A DNA stretch of 64,000 nt. Source: Cognatiluteimonas sedimenti. GTDB taxonomy: Bacteria > Pseudomonadota > Gammaproteobacteria > Xanthomonadales > Xanthomonadaceae. The stretch is from the NCBI RefSeq assembly GCF_022808325.1, contig NZ_JALGCL010000001.1, positions 291,780 to 355,779 of the forward strand, in the 5' to 3' direction. Position numbers and translations under genes: made by a program. The notes under the pieces were generated by a model, which did no database searches, was not told where the DNA came from, and saw nothing but the letters and a program-made list of their open reading frames with translations. Below, in pieces: positions 44,534 to 54,935 of this stretch (position 1 is its first letter; each line of letters starts with the position of its first letter).

Positions 44534-45837
44534 CGCCGCGGCGCGACTGGATCGCGATGCGCGGCGACGCGTTGCGCGGCGAGCTCGCGATTCCCGGCGA
44601 CAAATCGGTTTCGCACCGCGCGATCATGCTGGCGGCGCTGGCCGACGGCGTGTCGCGGATCGACGGATTCCTCGAAGGCGCGGACACGCGCGCGACGGCG
44701 GCGATCTTCGGCCAGCTGGGGGTGCGCATCGAAACCCCGGAGCCCGGGGTGCGCATCGTCCATGGCGTGGGCATCGATGGCTTGCACGCGCCCGCGGGCC
44801 CGCTGGACTGTGGCAACGCCGGCACCGCGATGCGCCTGCTGGCGGGGTTGCTGGCGGGCCAGCGCTTCGACAGCGTGCTGGTGGGCGACGCCTCGCTGTC
44901 GGGGCGGCCGATGCGGCGGGTCACCGAACCGCTTGCGGCCATGGGCGCGCGCATCGACGCCGACGATGGCCACGCGCCGTTGCGGATCCACGGCGCCCAG
45001 CCATTGCACGCCATCGAACACGCGCCTGCGGTCGCCAGCGCCCAGGTGAAGTCGGCGTTGCTGCTGGCCGGGCTGTACGCGCGCGGCGAAACCGTGGTGC
45101 GGGAGGCGCAGGCGACCCGCGACTACACGGAGCGCATGCTGCAGGCCTTCGGCTATCCGCTGGCCTGCCGTGAAGGCGAAGCGCGGCTGCAAGGCGGCCA
45201 TCGGCTGCGGGCGACGGACGTGGCGGTGCCGGCAGACTTCTCTTCGGCCTCGTTCTTCCTCGTGGCCGCAAGCCTGGTCCCGGATTCCGACCTGTGCCTG
45301 CGCCGGATCGGCATCCATCCACGGCGCACCGGGCTGCTGCGCGTGCTGCGGGCGATGGGCGCGGACATCGAATCGATCGATGCGCAGGGCGAGGGCGGGG
45401 AGCTGGTCGCCGACCTGCGCGTGCGCCATGCGCCGCTGCGCGGAATCGAGGTGGCGGTCACCCACGTCGCCGACATGATCGACGAGTTCCCGGTGCTGTG
45501 CGCCGCCGCGGCCTGCGCGCAGGGCACCACCACGATCCGCGGCGCCGCGGAACTGCGGGTCAAGGAATCCGACCGCATCGCGACGATGGTCGCGGGATTG
45601 CGCGCGCTGGGCGTCACGGTCGAGGAACTGCCCGATGGCGCGGTGATCCACGGCGGCCGCCTGCACGGCGGCAGCATCGAGAGCCGCGGCGACCACCGCA
45701 TCGCGATGGCGTTCGCGGTTGCCGCGCAGGCCGCCGATGGCGAAGTGCGGATCGGCGATGTCGCCAATGTGGCGACGTCGTTCCCGGGTTTCGACGCGCT
45801 GGCGCGGCAGGCCGGTTTCGGCCTGCGCAACGCCTGA
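44530..45837 (+). CDS. aroA: 3-phosphoshikimate 1-carboxyvinyltransferase (EPSP synthase)
   Basis: 435 residues if the overlapping GTG at 44530 is the start; the ATG at 44557 is an alternative. The motifs [18 protein letters not shown] near residue 19, [19 protein letters not shown] near 92 and [15 protein letters not shown] near 345 are EPSP synthase signatures. It joins shikimate-3-phosphate and PEP on the way to chorismate. Translationally coupled to serC, the widespread serC-aroA pairing. It converges on the TonB gene with a 9-bp gap. Confidence 0.95.
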   Translation: MTPRRDWIAMRGDALRGELAIPGDKSVSHRAIMLAALADGVSRIDGFLEGADTRATAAIFGQLGVRIETPEPGVRIVHGVGIDGLHAPAGPLDCGNAGTAMRLLAGLLAGQRFDSVLVGDASLSGRPMRRVTEPLAAMGARIDADDGHAPLRIHGAQPLHAIEHAPAVASAQVKSALLLAGLYARGETVVREAQATRDYTERMLQAFGYPLACREGEARLQGGHRLRATDVAVPADFSSASFFLVAASLVPDSDLCLRRIGIHPRRTGLLRVLRAMGADIESIDAQGEGGELVADLRVRHAPLRGIEVAVTHVADMIDEFPVLCAAAACAQGTTTIRGAAELRVKESDRIATMVAGLRALGVTVEELPDGAVIHGGRLHGGSIESRGDHRIAMAFAVAAQAADGEVRIGDVANVATSFPGFDALARQAGFGLRNA

Positions 45838-45846
45838 AGGCAGCCG

Positions 45847-47923
<2,077 letters not shown>

Positions 47924-47981
47924 CGCCATCTCCCACACCACCGCTGCATGCGAGCCGCTCGTGCGGCCTGCGGCGCGCCGG

Positions 47982-48557
47982 TCAGAGCGCGGCCTTGACC
48001 TTGGCGACGAACGCCGGGTCGATGTCGCTGCCGATCTTCTCCGTGCGCGCGAGGATGCGGCCGTCGGCGTCGAGCAGGATCAACACGCTGGTGTGGTTGA
48101 ACTCGCCGTCGGACAGTTGCCGATAGCGCACGTCGAGCACGCCGGCGACGCTGCGCACGGCATCGGCCCTTGGGCTGGCCAGCGACCAGCGCTTGTCGTC
48201 GATGTGGCGCTGCCGGACCGTCCTGGCCAGCGTGTCCGGCGTATCGCGCGCCGGGTCCATGCTGATCAACATCACCCCGAGCCTGGCGCGCTGCGCGGGC
48301 GTCAAGGCTCGTTCGACCGCCTTGCCGCTCTCCACGATCAACGGGCAGATGTACTGGCAGGAGCTGTAGAACATCGACACCAGCTGCGGCTGGCCGCGCT
48401 TGCGGCCCCAGTCCCAGGTCTTGCCGTGCTGGTCGGTGAGCCTGAGCGGCAGCTGGTAGACCGAGTCGGCCGGCAGTGGCGGCGCCTTGGCCGGCGCGGC
48501 GGCGAGGCTGCCGGCGACGGCCAGCAGCAGGGAGGCGAGGAAGGTCACGGGTTTCAT
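47982..48557 (-). CDS. SCO1/SenC family copper chaperone
   Basis: 191 residues. Residues 1-25 are a cleavable-looking signal peptide (MKPVTFLASLLLAVAGSLAA), not the usual retained helix. The thioredoxin-like SCO fold has the copper-binding C67-xxx-C71 pair (FYSSCQYICPLI) and the conserved H155 (FNHTSVLIL). SCO proteins deliver Cu or reduce cysteines at copper sites of oxidases and nitrite or N2O reductases. Its ATG overlaps the stop of nirV, and nirV is seven bases after nirK. A role in loading copper into NirK is the natural inference. Confidence 0.9.
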   Translation of the reverse strand: MKPVTFLASLLLAVAGSLAAAPAKAPPLPADSVYQLPLRLTDQHGKTWDWGRKRGQPQLVSMFYSSCQYICPLIVESGKAVERALTPAQRARLGVMLISMDPARDTPDTLARTVRQRHIDDKRWSLASPRADAVRSVAGVLDVRYRQLSDGEFNHTSVLILLDADGRILARTEKIGSDIDPAFVAKVKAAL

Positions 48558-49333
48558 TTGCCTGGAGTCCTGGCGCAACGGAAGCCGAGGTTGGGGGTGG
48601 TGTCGCGGGCCTGCAGCGAGGACAGCATCGCAACCCGCATCAGCACCGCGTAGTTGTCGCGATCGTCCATCGACAGCGCGCCGGCGCCGCAGAACTTGCT
48701 CTTGTCCGGGTCACCCTGGTTGCGGCTTTCCGGATCGACCAGCAACGAGGAAAAATCGTCGGTCCACTCCCACACCAGGCCATGCACGTCCTGCACGCCG
48801 TAGGCGTTGGGCACCTGCAGGCCGGCACGCGGCAGCGGTCCGCTGGACGGGCGCGAGTACCAGCCAAGGATGCGTTCGCGCCACGCCGGGTCCTTGCGTG
48901 CGTCGCGCCGGGTTTCGTCGGCGGCCGCGGCGTATTCCCACTCGCTCCAGGTAGGGAGTCGCGCATCCTGCGCTTCGCAGTAGGCCTGCGCGGCGAACCA
49001 GCTGACGTTGACCACCGGCTGCTGCGCCTGCGCCTTGGCGCCCAGGGCAGCAGGGCCGGCCCAATGCTGCAGGTAACGCGGTTCGGCGAGCACCCGGGCG
49101 ACCTTGTCGCGCCGCCACTGCGGGTGCTCCTGGACGAAGGCGAGGAACTCGGCGTTGGTCACCGGGCGCTTCTGCAGTTCGAACGGCGCCACCTTCACCG
49201 TCGGCGCGTCCTCGTACTTGAGCGCCGAGCGGAAACTGGCTCCGGGCAGCTTCACCCATGCCGCGCCGCCGGCCGCGAGCGCGGCGGCGACGGGCAGGGC
49301 GAACAGCAGGGCGCTGGCGGCTTTCAGGCGCAT
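48554..49333 (-). CDS. nirV: NirV: SUMF1-fold protein associated with copper nitrite reductase
   Basis: 259 residues with a signal peptide (about 1-21). The fold is that of formylglycine-generating enzyme/SUMF1: PFELQKRPVTNAEFLAFVQE near 50, VVNVSWFAAQAYCEAQDARL followed by PTWSEWEYAAAADE near 105-140, and YGVQDVHGLVWEWTDDF near 178. The C-terminal part where FGE carries its copper-binding cysteine pair instead reads YAVLMRVAMLSSLQARDTTP and NLGFRC, so sulfatase maturation is unlikely. nirV is known as the partner gene of nirK; its biochemical role is not settled. It lies between nirK and the SCO gene. Confidence 0.88.
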   Translation of the reverse strand: MRLKAASALLFALPVAAALAAGGAAWVKLPGASFRSALKYEDAPTVKVAPFELQKRPVTNAEFLAFVQEHPQWRRDKVARVLAEPRYLQHWAGPAALGAKAQAQQPVVNVSWFAAQAYCEAQDARLPTWSEWEYAAAADETRRDARKDPAWRERILGWYSRPSSGPLPRAGLQVPNAYGVQDVHGLVWEWTDDFSSLLVDPESRNQGDPDKSKFCGAGALSMDDRDNYAVLMRVAMLSSLQARDTTPNLGFRCARTPGK

Positions 49334-49339
49334 GGCGGC

Positions 49340-50872
49340 TCAGTGGCCCTCGCCGCCGCCGGTGCCGATGCCCGGGCCCTTGCGGATCTCGGCGGCCTCC
49401 TCCTTGGTGACGTGGCCGCCCGGGTTGCCCCAGCTGTTGAGCACGTAGGTGCTGATGTTGGCGACTTCATCGTCGGTGAGCTGCGCCATCGGCGGCATCA
49501 CCGAGTTGTAGTCCTTGCCGTTGACCGTCACCGGGCCCTGCAGGCCGTGGGTGATGATCGTGGCCACGCGCTTGGGATCGGCGGCGATGAAGTCGGACTT
49601 GGCCAGCGGCGGGAACACCCCCGGCATGCCTTCACCGTTGGCCTGGTGGCAGGTGGAGCAGGTACCCGCGAACAACGCCTCGCCGGCCTTGATCTGGTCC
49701 TCGACGGTCAGGTCGCCAGTCGATGCGGCCTTCGCCGCCGCGCCGACCGCGGCCAGGTTGGGATTGGCCTGGTCGCCGATGTACATCGCGTCGACTTCCT
49801 TGCCCGAGTAGATGTCGGGACGCTCGGCGCCATCGGCCTTGAGGATCGCCAGCGCGCCCTTGTTGAAGGCGCGGAAGATCGAGTGGTCGACCAGCACGTA
49901 GCTGCCCGGCACCTCGAGGTGGAAGTCCATGATCGCCGCGCCGCCGGACGGGATCAGCGTGGTCTGCACGTTCTCGTTGAAGCGGGTGCCGCCTTCGAAC
50001 CAGACCTTGTCGAAGATCTCGCCGATCACGTGGAAGCTGGACACCAGGTTCGGGCCGCCGTTGCCGACGTACAGGCGCACGTTCTCGCCGGTGTTGGCCT
50101 TGAGCGCGTTGTCGCCGGTGAGCGCGCCCTCGGCGCCGTTGAACAGCACGTAGGTCGGGTTCTCGTCGATGCCCTTCTGCATGTCGAAGTTCTGGTGGCC
50201 CTTCTCGCGGTACTTGCCCGTGGTGTAGAAGTCGCCCTGCATCACGTAGTACTCGCGGTCCACCGGCGGCATGCCTTCCGGCGGCTCGACCAGGATCAGG
50301 CCGTACATGCCGTTGGCGATGTGCATGCCCACCGGCGCGGTCGCGCAGTGGTACACGAACAGGCCGGCATTGAGCGCCTTGAAGGTGAAGCGGGTGACGT
50401 GGCCGGGCGCGGTGAAGCTCGACGCCGCGCCGCCGCCGGGCCCGGTGACGCCGTGCAGGTCGATGTTGTGGGGCATCTTGCTGTCGGGCATGTTGCGAAG
50501 GTGGAACTGCACCGTGTCGCCCTGGCGAACGCGGATGAAGCTGCCGGGCACCGTGCCGCCGAAGGTCCAGAAGGTGTAGCTGACGCCTTCGGCGATCTGC
50601 ATCTCCTTTTCGACCACGTTCAGCTCGACGATCACCTTGGCCGGCTTGGTGCGCCCGGTCGGCGGCGGCACGTGCGGCGGACTGGTCAGGATCGCGTTGA
50701 CCGGCTGCCCCTGCGGCGGGCCGAAGTCGCCCTTGAGCGAACCGCCGGTCCCGTTGGTCGCCGCAGCCTTGGCGGCTTCGGCGGCTGCGGTCTCCGCCTT
50801 GTCGGCGCGGCAGCCCGACAGCGCGAGCAGGGCGATCGCCGCCGCGCACAGGACATGGATGCTTGACCTCAT
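49340..50872 (-). CDS. nirK: Copper-containing nitrite reductase with C-terminal cytochrome c domain
   Basis: 510 residues from the ATG at 50870-50872, eight bases after GAGGGGA. Residues 1-21 are a lipoprotein signal (LLALSGC21). Two cupredoxin domains follow. The first has type 2/type 1 copper ligands in [10 protein letters not shown] and [18 protein letters not shown]. The second supplies the third type 2 histidine in [13 protein letters not shown]. After a linker with [16 protein letters not shown], a cytochrome c domain carries C405-STC-H409 and VMPPM near 459. It reduces nitrite to NO in the periplasm. The fused haem domain, as in the Ralstonia pickettii-type three-domain enzyme, feeds electrons internally. 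First gene of nirK-nirV-SCO. Confidence 0.95.
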   Translation of the reverse strand: MRSSIHVLCAAAIALLALSGCRADKAETAAAEAAKAAATNGTGGSLKGDFGPPQGQPVNAILTSPPHVPPPTGRTKPAKVIVELNVVEKEMQIAEGVSYTFWTFGGTVPGSFIRVRQGDTVQFHLRNMPDSKMPHNIDLHGVTGPGGGAASSFTAPGHVTRFTFKALNAGLFVYHCATAPVGMHIANGMYGLILVEPPEGMPPVDREYYVMQGDFYTTGKYREKGHQNFDMQKGIDENPTYVLFNGAEGALTGDNALKANTGENVRLYVGNGGPNLVSSFHVIGEIFDKVWFEGGTRFNENVQTTLIPSGGAAIMDFHLEVPGSYVLVDHSIFRAFNKGALAILKADGAERPDIYSGKEVDAMYIGDQANPNLAAVGAAAKAASTGDLTVEDQIKAGEALFAGTCSTCHQANGEGMPGVFPPLAKSDFIAADPKRVATIITHGLQGPVTVNGKDYNSVMPPMAQLTDDEVANISTYVLNSWGNPGGHVTKEEAAEIRKGPGIGTGGGEGH

Positions 50873-50939
50873 TGCAGGTTCCCCTCGTTGGTATGCGCTT
50901 CGAATGTACACAGGATGCAGCAGCTCTTGTGCCGGCATG

Positions 50940-50953
50940 GTGACATGGATCAA
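50940..50953 (-). promoter_or_regulatory. FNR/DNR-like box, proximal, upstream of nirK
   Basis: On the minus strand TTGATCCATGTCAC matches 8 of 10 defined positions of TTGAT-N4-ATCAA. The left half is perfect. It lies 68-81 bases before the nirK ATG. Confidence 0.45.
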
Positions 50954-50987
50954 TTGAGTGTTTGAATCCTGTCCGCAGCGCCGGGTC

Positions 50988-51001
50988 TTGATCCGCGTCA
51001 A
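50988..51001 (-). promoter_or_regulatory. FNR/DNR-like box, distal, upstream of nirK
   Basis: On the minus strand TTGACGCGGATCAA matches 9 of 10 defined positions of TTGAT-N4-ATCAA. It lies 116-129 bases before the nirK ATG. This is the best such site in the window and suggests activation of nirK by an FNR/DNR-type regulator under low oxygen and NO. Confidence 0.65.
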
Positions 51002-51208
51002 TGCGCGTGGTGCGGGCCTTGGCCGGCTGCCGGAACGGAAGGCGCAACGCGTCCGCGCGCCGCGCTTGGCATCCTGCGGCCCGGCCGGGCCCCGACGGCA
51101 TTGACAGGCGGCCGTGCCATCGCCGCCCGGATTGGCCCGTCGCGGGCCGGTGCCGCCAGTCGACGCCCGCGCTGCGCCGCGGGTTGGCGACACCGGCACC
51201 CCAACTCG

Positions 51209-51220
51209 GGCAAACTTGCC
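51209..51220. promoter_or_regulatory. Small palindrome upstream of fabA
   Basis: GGCAA-AC-TTGCC at 51209-51220, 25 bp before the fabA ATG. It could be an operator for a fatty-acid regulator; no consensus is recognised with confidence. Confidence 0.3.
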
Positions 51221-51245
51221 GCTTTCGCAAACACGAACCGACCCA

Positions 51246-51761
51246 ATGACACGACCTTCCTCGCTCGACCGCGAGCAGCTGCTCGCCTGCGCCCGGGGCG
51301 AGATGTTCGGCCCGGGCAACGCGCGCCTGCCGGCACCGCCGATGCTGATGTTCGACCGCATCACCGAGATTTCCACCGAGGGCGGTCGTTTCGGCAAGGG
51401 CGTGATCCGGGCCGAGCTGGACATCCACCCGGACCTCTGGTTCTTCGCCTGCCATTTCGAGGGCGACCCGGTGATGCCCGGCTGCCTGGGCGTTGACGCC
51501 ATGTGGCAGCTGGCCGGGTTCTACTTGCCGTGGCTGGGCGAGCCGGGGCGCGGGCGCGCGCTGGGCGTCGGCCAGGTCAAGTTCAGTGGCCAGGTCCTGC
51601 CGGACGCGAAACTGGTGAGCTACGAGATCGACATCCACCGGGTCCTGCGCGGCAAGCTGCGGATGGTGATCGCCGATGGCCGCACCTTCGTCGACGGGCG
51701 CGAGATCTACGTCGCGGAGAACCTGCGGGTCGGGCTGTTTGGGTCCACGGAGGCGTTTTGA
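51246..51761 (+). CDS. fabA: 3-hydroxydecanoyl-ACP dehydratase/isomerase FabA
   Basis: 171 residues, as in E. coli FabA (172). The active-site histidine is in [20 protein letters not shown] near residue 70, and the paired aspartate is in [15 protein letters not shown]. The hot-dog fold dehydratase also isomerises trans-2- to cis-3-decenoyl-ACP, starting unsaturated fatty acid synthesis. It is one base from fabB. The pair is housekeeping but sits inside the denitrification neighbourhood, splitting nirK from the nor genes. Confidence 0.96.
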   Translation: MTRPSSLDREQLLACARGEMFGPGNARLPAPPMLMFDRITEISTEGGRFGKGVIRAELDIHPDLWFFACHFEGDPVMPGCLGVDAMWQLAGFYLPWLGEPGRGRALGVGQVKFSGQVLPDAKLVSYEIDIHRVLRGKLRMVIADGRTFVDGREIYVAENLRVGLFGSTEAF

Positions 51762-51762
51762 C

Positions 51763-52980
51763 ATGAAGGAAGGAAAGCGCGTCGTCGTCACCGGCATGGG
51801 CATCGTGTCCTGCCTGGGCAACGATGCCGCGGCGGTCGGTTCGTCCCTGCGCGAGCTGCGCCCCGGCATCCGTTTCATCCCCGAGTACGCGGAACTGGGC
51901 CTGCGCAGCCAGGTGGCGGGCGTGCCGCAGATCGACCTGGACGCGCAGATCGACCGCAAGCTCAAGCGCTTCATGGGCGACGCGGCCGCCTACAGCTACG
52001 TCGCCATGCGCGATGCGATCGCCGACGCCGGCGTGCCGGACGAACTGCTGCACGGCGCACGCACCGGGCTGATCGCCGGTTCCGGTGGCGGTTCGCCGCA
52101 GTGGCAGATCGAGACCGGCGACCTGCTGCGCAACCGCGGCATCCGCAAGGTCGGGCCGTACATGGTCCCGCGCACGATGGGTTCGACCGTATCCGCGGCG
52201 CTGTCGACGGCGTTCGGGATCCGTGGCATCAGCTACTCGATTTCGGCCGCCTGCGCGACCTCGGCCCATTGCATCGGCGCGGCAGCCGACATGATCCGCC
52301 ATGGCGCCAAGGACATGATGTTCGCCGGGGGCGGCGAGGAAGTGCACTGGGGCATGACCGCCCAGTTCGATGCCATGGGCGCGTTGTCCACCCACCACAA
52401 CGACACCCCGGAAACCGCCTCGCGGCCATACGACACCGGTCGCGACGGCTTCGTCATCGCCGGCGGTGGCGGCATGCTGGTGCTGGAGGACTACGAGCAT
52501 GCGAAGGCGCGCGGCGCGCGCATCCATGCCGAACTGGTCGGCTACGGCGTGACCAGCGATGGCGTCGACATGGTCGCGCCATCGGGCGAGGGGGCCGTGC
52601 GCTGCATGCGCATGGCGATGGAAGGCGTCGATACGCCGGTCGACTACCTCAACACCCATGGCACCTCGACCCCGCTGGGCGACATCATCGAGCTGGAAGC
52701 GGTACGCGAGGCGTTCGGCGCCGCGATCCCGCCGCTGTCCTCGACCAAGGCGCTGTCCGGGCATTCGCTCGGCGCGGCCAGCGTGCACGAGGCGATCTAT
52801 TGCCTGCTTATGCTGCAGGGCGGCTTCATGGCCGGCTCGGCCAACATCACCGAGCTCGACCCGAAGACGGAAGGCTTCCCGATCCTGCGCGAGAGCCGTG
52901 ATGCCGCGCTGCGCACGGTGATGTCCAACAGCTTCGGCTTCGGCGGCACCAACGGCACCCTGGTGTTCCGGAAGCTGTAG
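51763..52980 (+). CDS. fabB: 3-oxoacyl-ACP synthase I FabB
   Basis: 405 residues. The catalytic triad is clear: cysteine in [18 protein letters not shown] near 165, histidine in [13 protein letters not shown] near 300 and histidine in [14 protein letters not shown] near 335. The N-terminal [16 protein letters not shown] is standard. It extends the cis-3-decenoyl-ACP made by FabA. The start overlaps the region just after the fabA stop, with AAGG-type bases within it. The pair is probably one operon. Confidence 0.96.
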   Translation: MKEGKRVVVTGMGIVSCLGNDAAAVGSSLRELRPGIRFIPEYAELGLRSQVAGVPQIDLDAQIDRKLKRFMGDAAAYSYVAMRDAIADAGVPDELLHGARTGLIAGSGGGSPQWQIETGDLLRNRGIRKVGPYMVPRTMGSTVSAALSTAFGIRGISYSISAACATSAHCIGAAADMIRHGAKDMMFAGGGEEVHWGMTAQFDAMGALSTHHNDTPETASRPYDTGRDGFVIAGGGGMLVLEDYEHAKARGARIHAELVGYGVTSDGVDMVAPSGEGAVRCMRMAMEGVDTPVDYLNTHGTSTPLGDIIELEAVREAFGAAIPPLSSTKALSGHSLGAASVHEAIYCLLMLQGGFMAGSANITELDPKTEGFPILRESRDAALRTVMSNSFGFGGTNGTLVFRKL

Positions 52981-53251
52981 CGCCGTCAGCGCCTGGGCGG
53001 AGGCGGCGCCTGGCCCGCGGCCCTCGCCTGGCCAGGAAGCGTTGGGGTGCGATCCGGCGTCACGGACGCATCGACGCCGCCTGCGCCTTGATCCGCAGCC
53101 GCGGCGAACCGCGACATGCGGTGGTCCGTCCCCGGGCTTGTCGGCGGGCAGGCTTGGGCGAGCGTCGCCGGGGATCCCCCTTAAGCGGCGCATAAGGCGG
53201 CGGCGCTGCAATGCGGGCCGTGGGCAATCCGCCCCGCATTGGAGACACCCC

Positions 53252-53530
53252 ATGAAGACCCTCGCCACCCTGGCCCTGGCCGGCACCGCCGCGCTCGTGT
53301 CCTTCGGCGCCTTTGCCGGCCCCAGGTGCACCGACGCGCCGCGCAGCAAGTGGATGCCGCAGCAGCAGATGAAGGACCGCATCCTCGAGGACGGCTACAA
53401 GATCGACAAGTTCAAGGTGTCCGGCCAGTGCTACGAGATCTACGGCCGGGACAGCAAGGGCAACGATGTCGAGATCTATTTCGACCCGACCGACGGGAGC
53501 ATCGTCAAGCGCCGCGGCAACGACGACTGA
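53252..53530 (+). CDS. Secreted PepSY-domain protein
   Basis: 92 residues with GGAG seven bases upstream. Residues 1-23 are a signal peptide (MKTLATLALAGTAALVSFGA, then FAG). The rest is one PepSY-like domain (MKDRILEDGYKIDKFKVSGQ, EIYGRDSKGNDVEIYFDPTD, GSIVKRR) with two cysteines (about residues 26 and 56) that may form a disulfide. PepSY proteins bind small ligands or metals, or modulate partners. It is 10 bp before a cytochrome b561 gene, so the pair likely works together; a two-component system follows. Confidence 0.85.
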   Translation: MKTLATLALAGTAALVSFGAFAGPRCTDAPRSKWMPQQQMKDRILEDGYKIDKFKVSGQCYEIYGRDSKGNDVEIYFDPTDGSIVKRRGNDD

Positions 53531-53540
53531 GGAGGCGCGC

Positions 53541-54155
53541 ATGAGCGTTTATCCGAACCGGGCGAACCTCCGCCCCGCGGCCGGCGCGGAGGCCGGCCGC
53601 GAAGCACCCATGGTCAAGGTCTGGGATCCGCTGGTGCGCTTGTTCCACTGGTCGCTGGCGGCCTGCATCCTTGGCGCCTTCCTGGTCGAGGAAGGCGATA
53701 CGGCGCACCGGCTGCTGGGTTACACGGCGCTGGGGCTGGTGGCGTTCCGGCTGCTGTGGGGCGTGGTCGGCAGCCGCCACGCACGCTTCTCCGACTTCGT
53801 GCGCGGTCCGCGCGCCGTCGGCCGCTACCTGCGCGAACGCCTGGCCGGCACCTCGCAGCGCAGGCTCGGCCACAACCCCGCCGGCGCGGTCATGGTGCTG
53901 GTGTTGCTGGCGGGCGTCGCCGCGGTCGGGTTCACCGGCTGGATGCAGACCTGGGACGCTTTCCGGGGCGCCGATCGGCTGGAAGAACTGCACGAGGCGC
54001 TGGCCTACGGGCTGCTCGCCTTCATCGGAGCACACGTGGTGGCAGCGTTCGTGGAGAGCATGCATTACCGCGAGAACCTCATCGCGGCCATGGTCCACGG
54101 CCGCAAGCGCGCACTGCCTGCGGACGTCGCGGGCAAGTCCCCGGGGCAGCCGTGA
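53541..54155 (+). CDS. Cytochrome b561-type diheme membrane protein
   Basis: 204 residues with GGAGG upstream. The N-terminal KVWDPLVRLFHWSLAACILG (helix 1 with its histidine) starts a four-helix Ni/Fe-hydrogenase b-type/b561 fold. Further helices are at about 60-78 (HRLLGYTALGLVAFRLLWGV), 112-135 and 152-175, with ELHEALAYGLLAFIGAHVVA carrying late haem histidines. The first 23 residues are unusually long and polar. It carries electrons between quinol and a periplasmic partner, perhaps the PepSY protein or a cytochrome c. Confidence 0.85.
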   Translation: MSVYPNRANLRPAAGAEAGREAPMVKVWDPLVRLFHWSLAACILGAFLVEEGDTAHRLLGYTALGLVAFRLLWGVVGSRHARFSDFVRGPRAVGRYLRERLAGTSQRRLGHNPAGAVMVLVLLAGVAAVGFTGWMQTWDAFRGADRLEELHEALAYGLLAFIGAHVVAAFVESMHYRENLIAAMVHGRKRALPADVAGKSPGQP

Positions 54156-54257
54156 TCGCCGCCCTCCGCGGGCGCATGCATGGCCCGGCCATGACTGCCA
54201 GCCGCGGGGTTGCCCCAAGTCAAGGCGACGGCCGCGGGTTGCGTCCAGGCTGGACCC

Positions 54258-54935
54258 ATGCGCCTGCTGCTCGCCGAGGATGACCGTGCGTTGGGCCGCG
54301 CCCTGGTCGACGGCCTGCGCCACCTCGGCCAGGCGGTCGACTGGGTCCAGGACGGCCGACACGCCGCGCATGCGCTGGCCGATACCCACTATGCCGCGGC
54401 GATCATCGACTGGAACCTGCCGCGCATGAGCGGCATCGAGGTGATCGCCGGCCTGCGCCGTCGCGGCGACCGCACGCCGGTGCTGCTGCTGACCGCGCGC
54501 GACGCACTCGACGATCGCGTGCAGGGGCTGGACAGTGGTGCCGACGACTACGTGGTCAAGCCCGTGCACCTGGAAGAGCTGGCCGCCCGGGTGCGCGCGT
54601 TGCTGCGGCGTGCGGAGGGCAATCCGGTGCCGCTGCAGCAGGTCGGGGCGCTGGCGATCGATCCGAGCAGCCGCAGCGCAAGCCTGGGCGAAGTGCCGCT
54701 GGACCTGTCGCCGCGCGAGTACGCACTGCTGGAGGCGCTGGCCGCGCGCCCGGGCCACGCGCTGTCGCGCAGCCAGCTGGAGGAATCGGTATACGGCTGG
54801 GGCGAGGAAGTCGCCAGCAACGCCATCGAGGTGCACGTGCACCACCTCCGGCGCAAGCTCGGCGCCGACTGGATCCGCACCCTGCGCGGCGTCGGCTACG
54901 CGTTGTACCCGCCACCGGACGACATGGCGCCATGA
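54258..54935 (+). CDS. OmpR-family response regulator
   Basis: 225 residues. The receiver domain starts MRLLLAEDDRALGRALVDGL; the phosphorylated aspartate is D51 (IIDWNLPRMSG). T/K residues (LLLTAR, DYVVKP) complete the site. The C-terminal winged helix reads LDLSPREYALLEALAARPGH, then SNAIEVHVHHLRRKLGADWI. Closest in style to QseB/PmrA. It overlaps the sensor kinase gene by four bases. It likely controls the PepSY-b561 pair just upstream; nothing in the sequence fixes the signal. Confidence 0.92.
   Translation: MRLLLAEDDRALGRALVDGLRHLGQAVDWVQDGRHAAHALADTHYAAAIIDWNLPRMSGIEVIAGLRRRGDRTPVLLLTARDALDDRVQGLDSGADDYVVKPVHLEELAARVRALLRRAEGNPVPLQQVGALAIDPSSRSASLGEVPLDLSPREYALLEALAARPGHALSRSQLEESVYGWGEEVASNAIEVHVHHLRRKLGADWIRTLRGVGYALYPPPDDMAP

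Larger units (their letters stand above)
50873..51245. other. Divergent regulatory region between nirK and fabA, 373 bp
   Basis: It holds two FNR/DNR-like boxes oriented for nirK (50940-50953 and 50988-51001) and a small palindrome near fabA (51209-51220). The central part (about 51005-51200) has no gene, RNA or clear promoter that I can see. Confidence 0.6.

Noticed and set aside
53085-53100. TTGATCCGCAGCC resembling an FNR/DNR box before the PepSY gene
   Set aside because: Only the left half matches; the right half has no ATCAA-like bases.
54210-54223. TTGCCCCAAGTCAA before the response regulator gene
   Set aside because: Only 7 of 10 positions match and both half-sites are imperfect. Too weak to list as a site.
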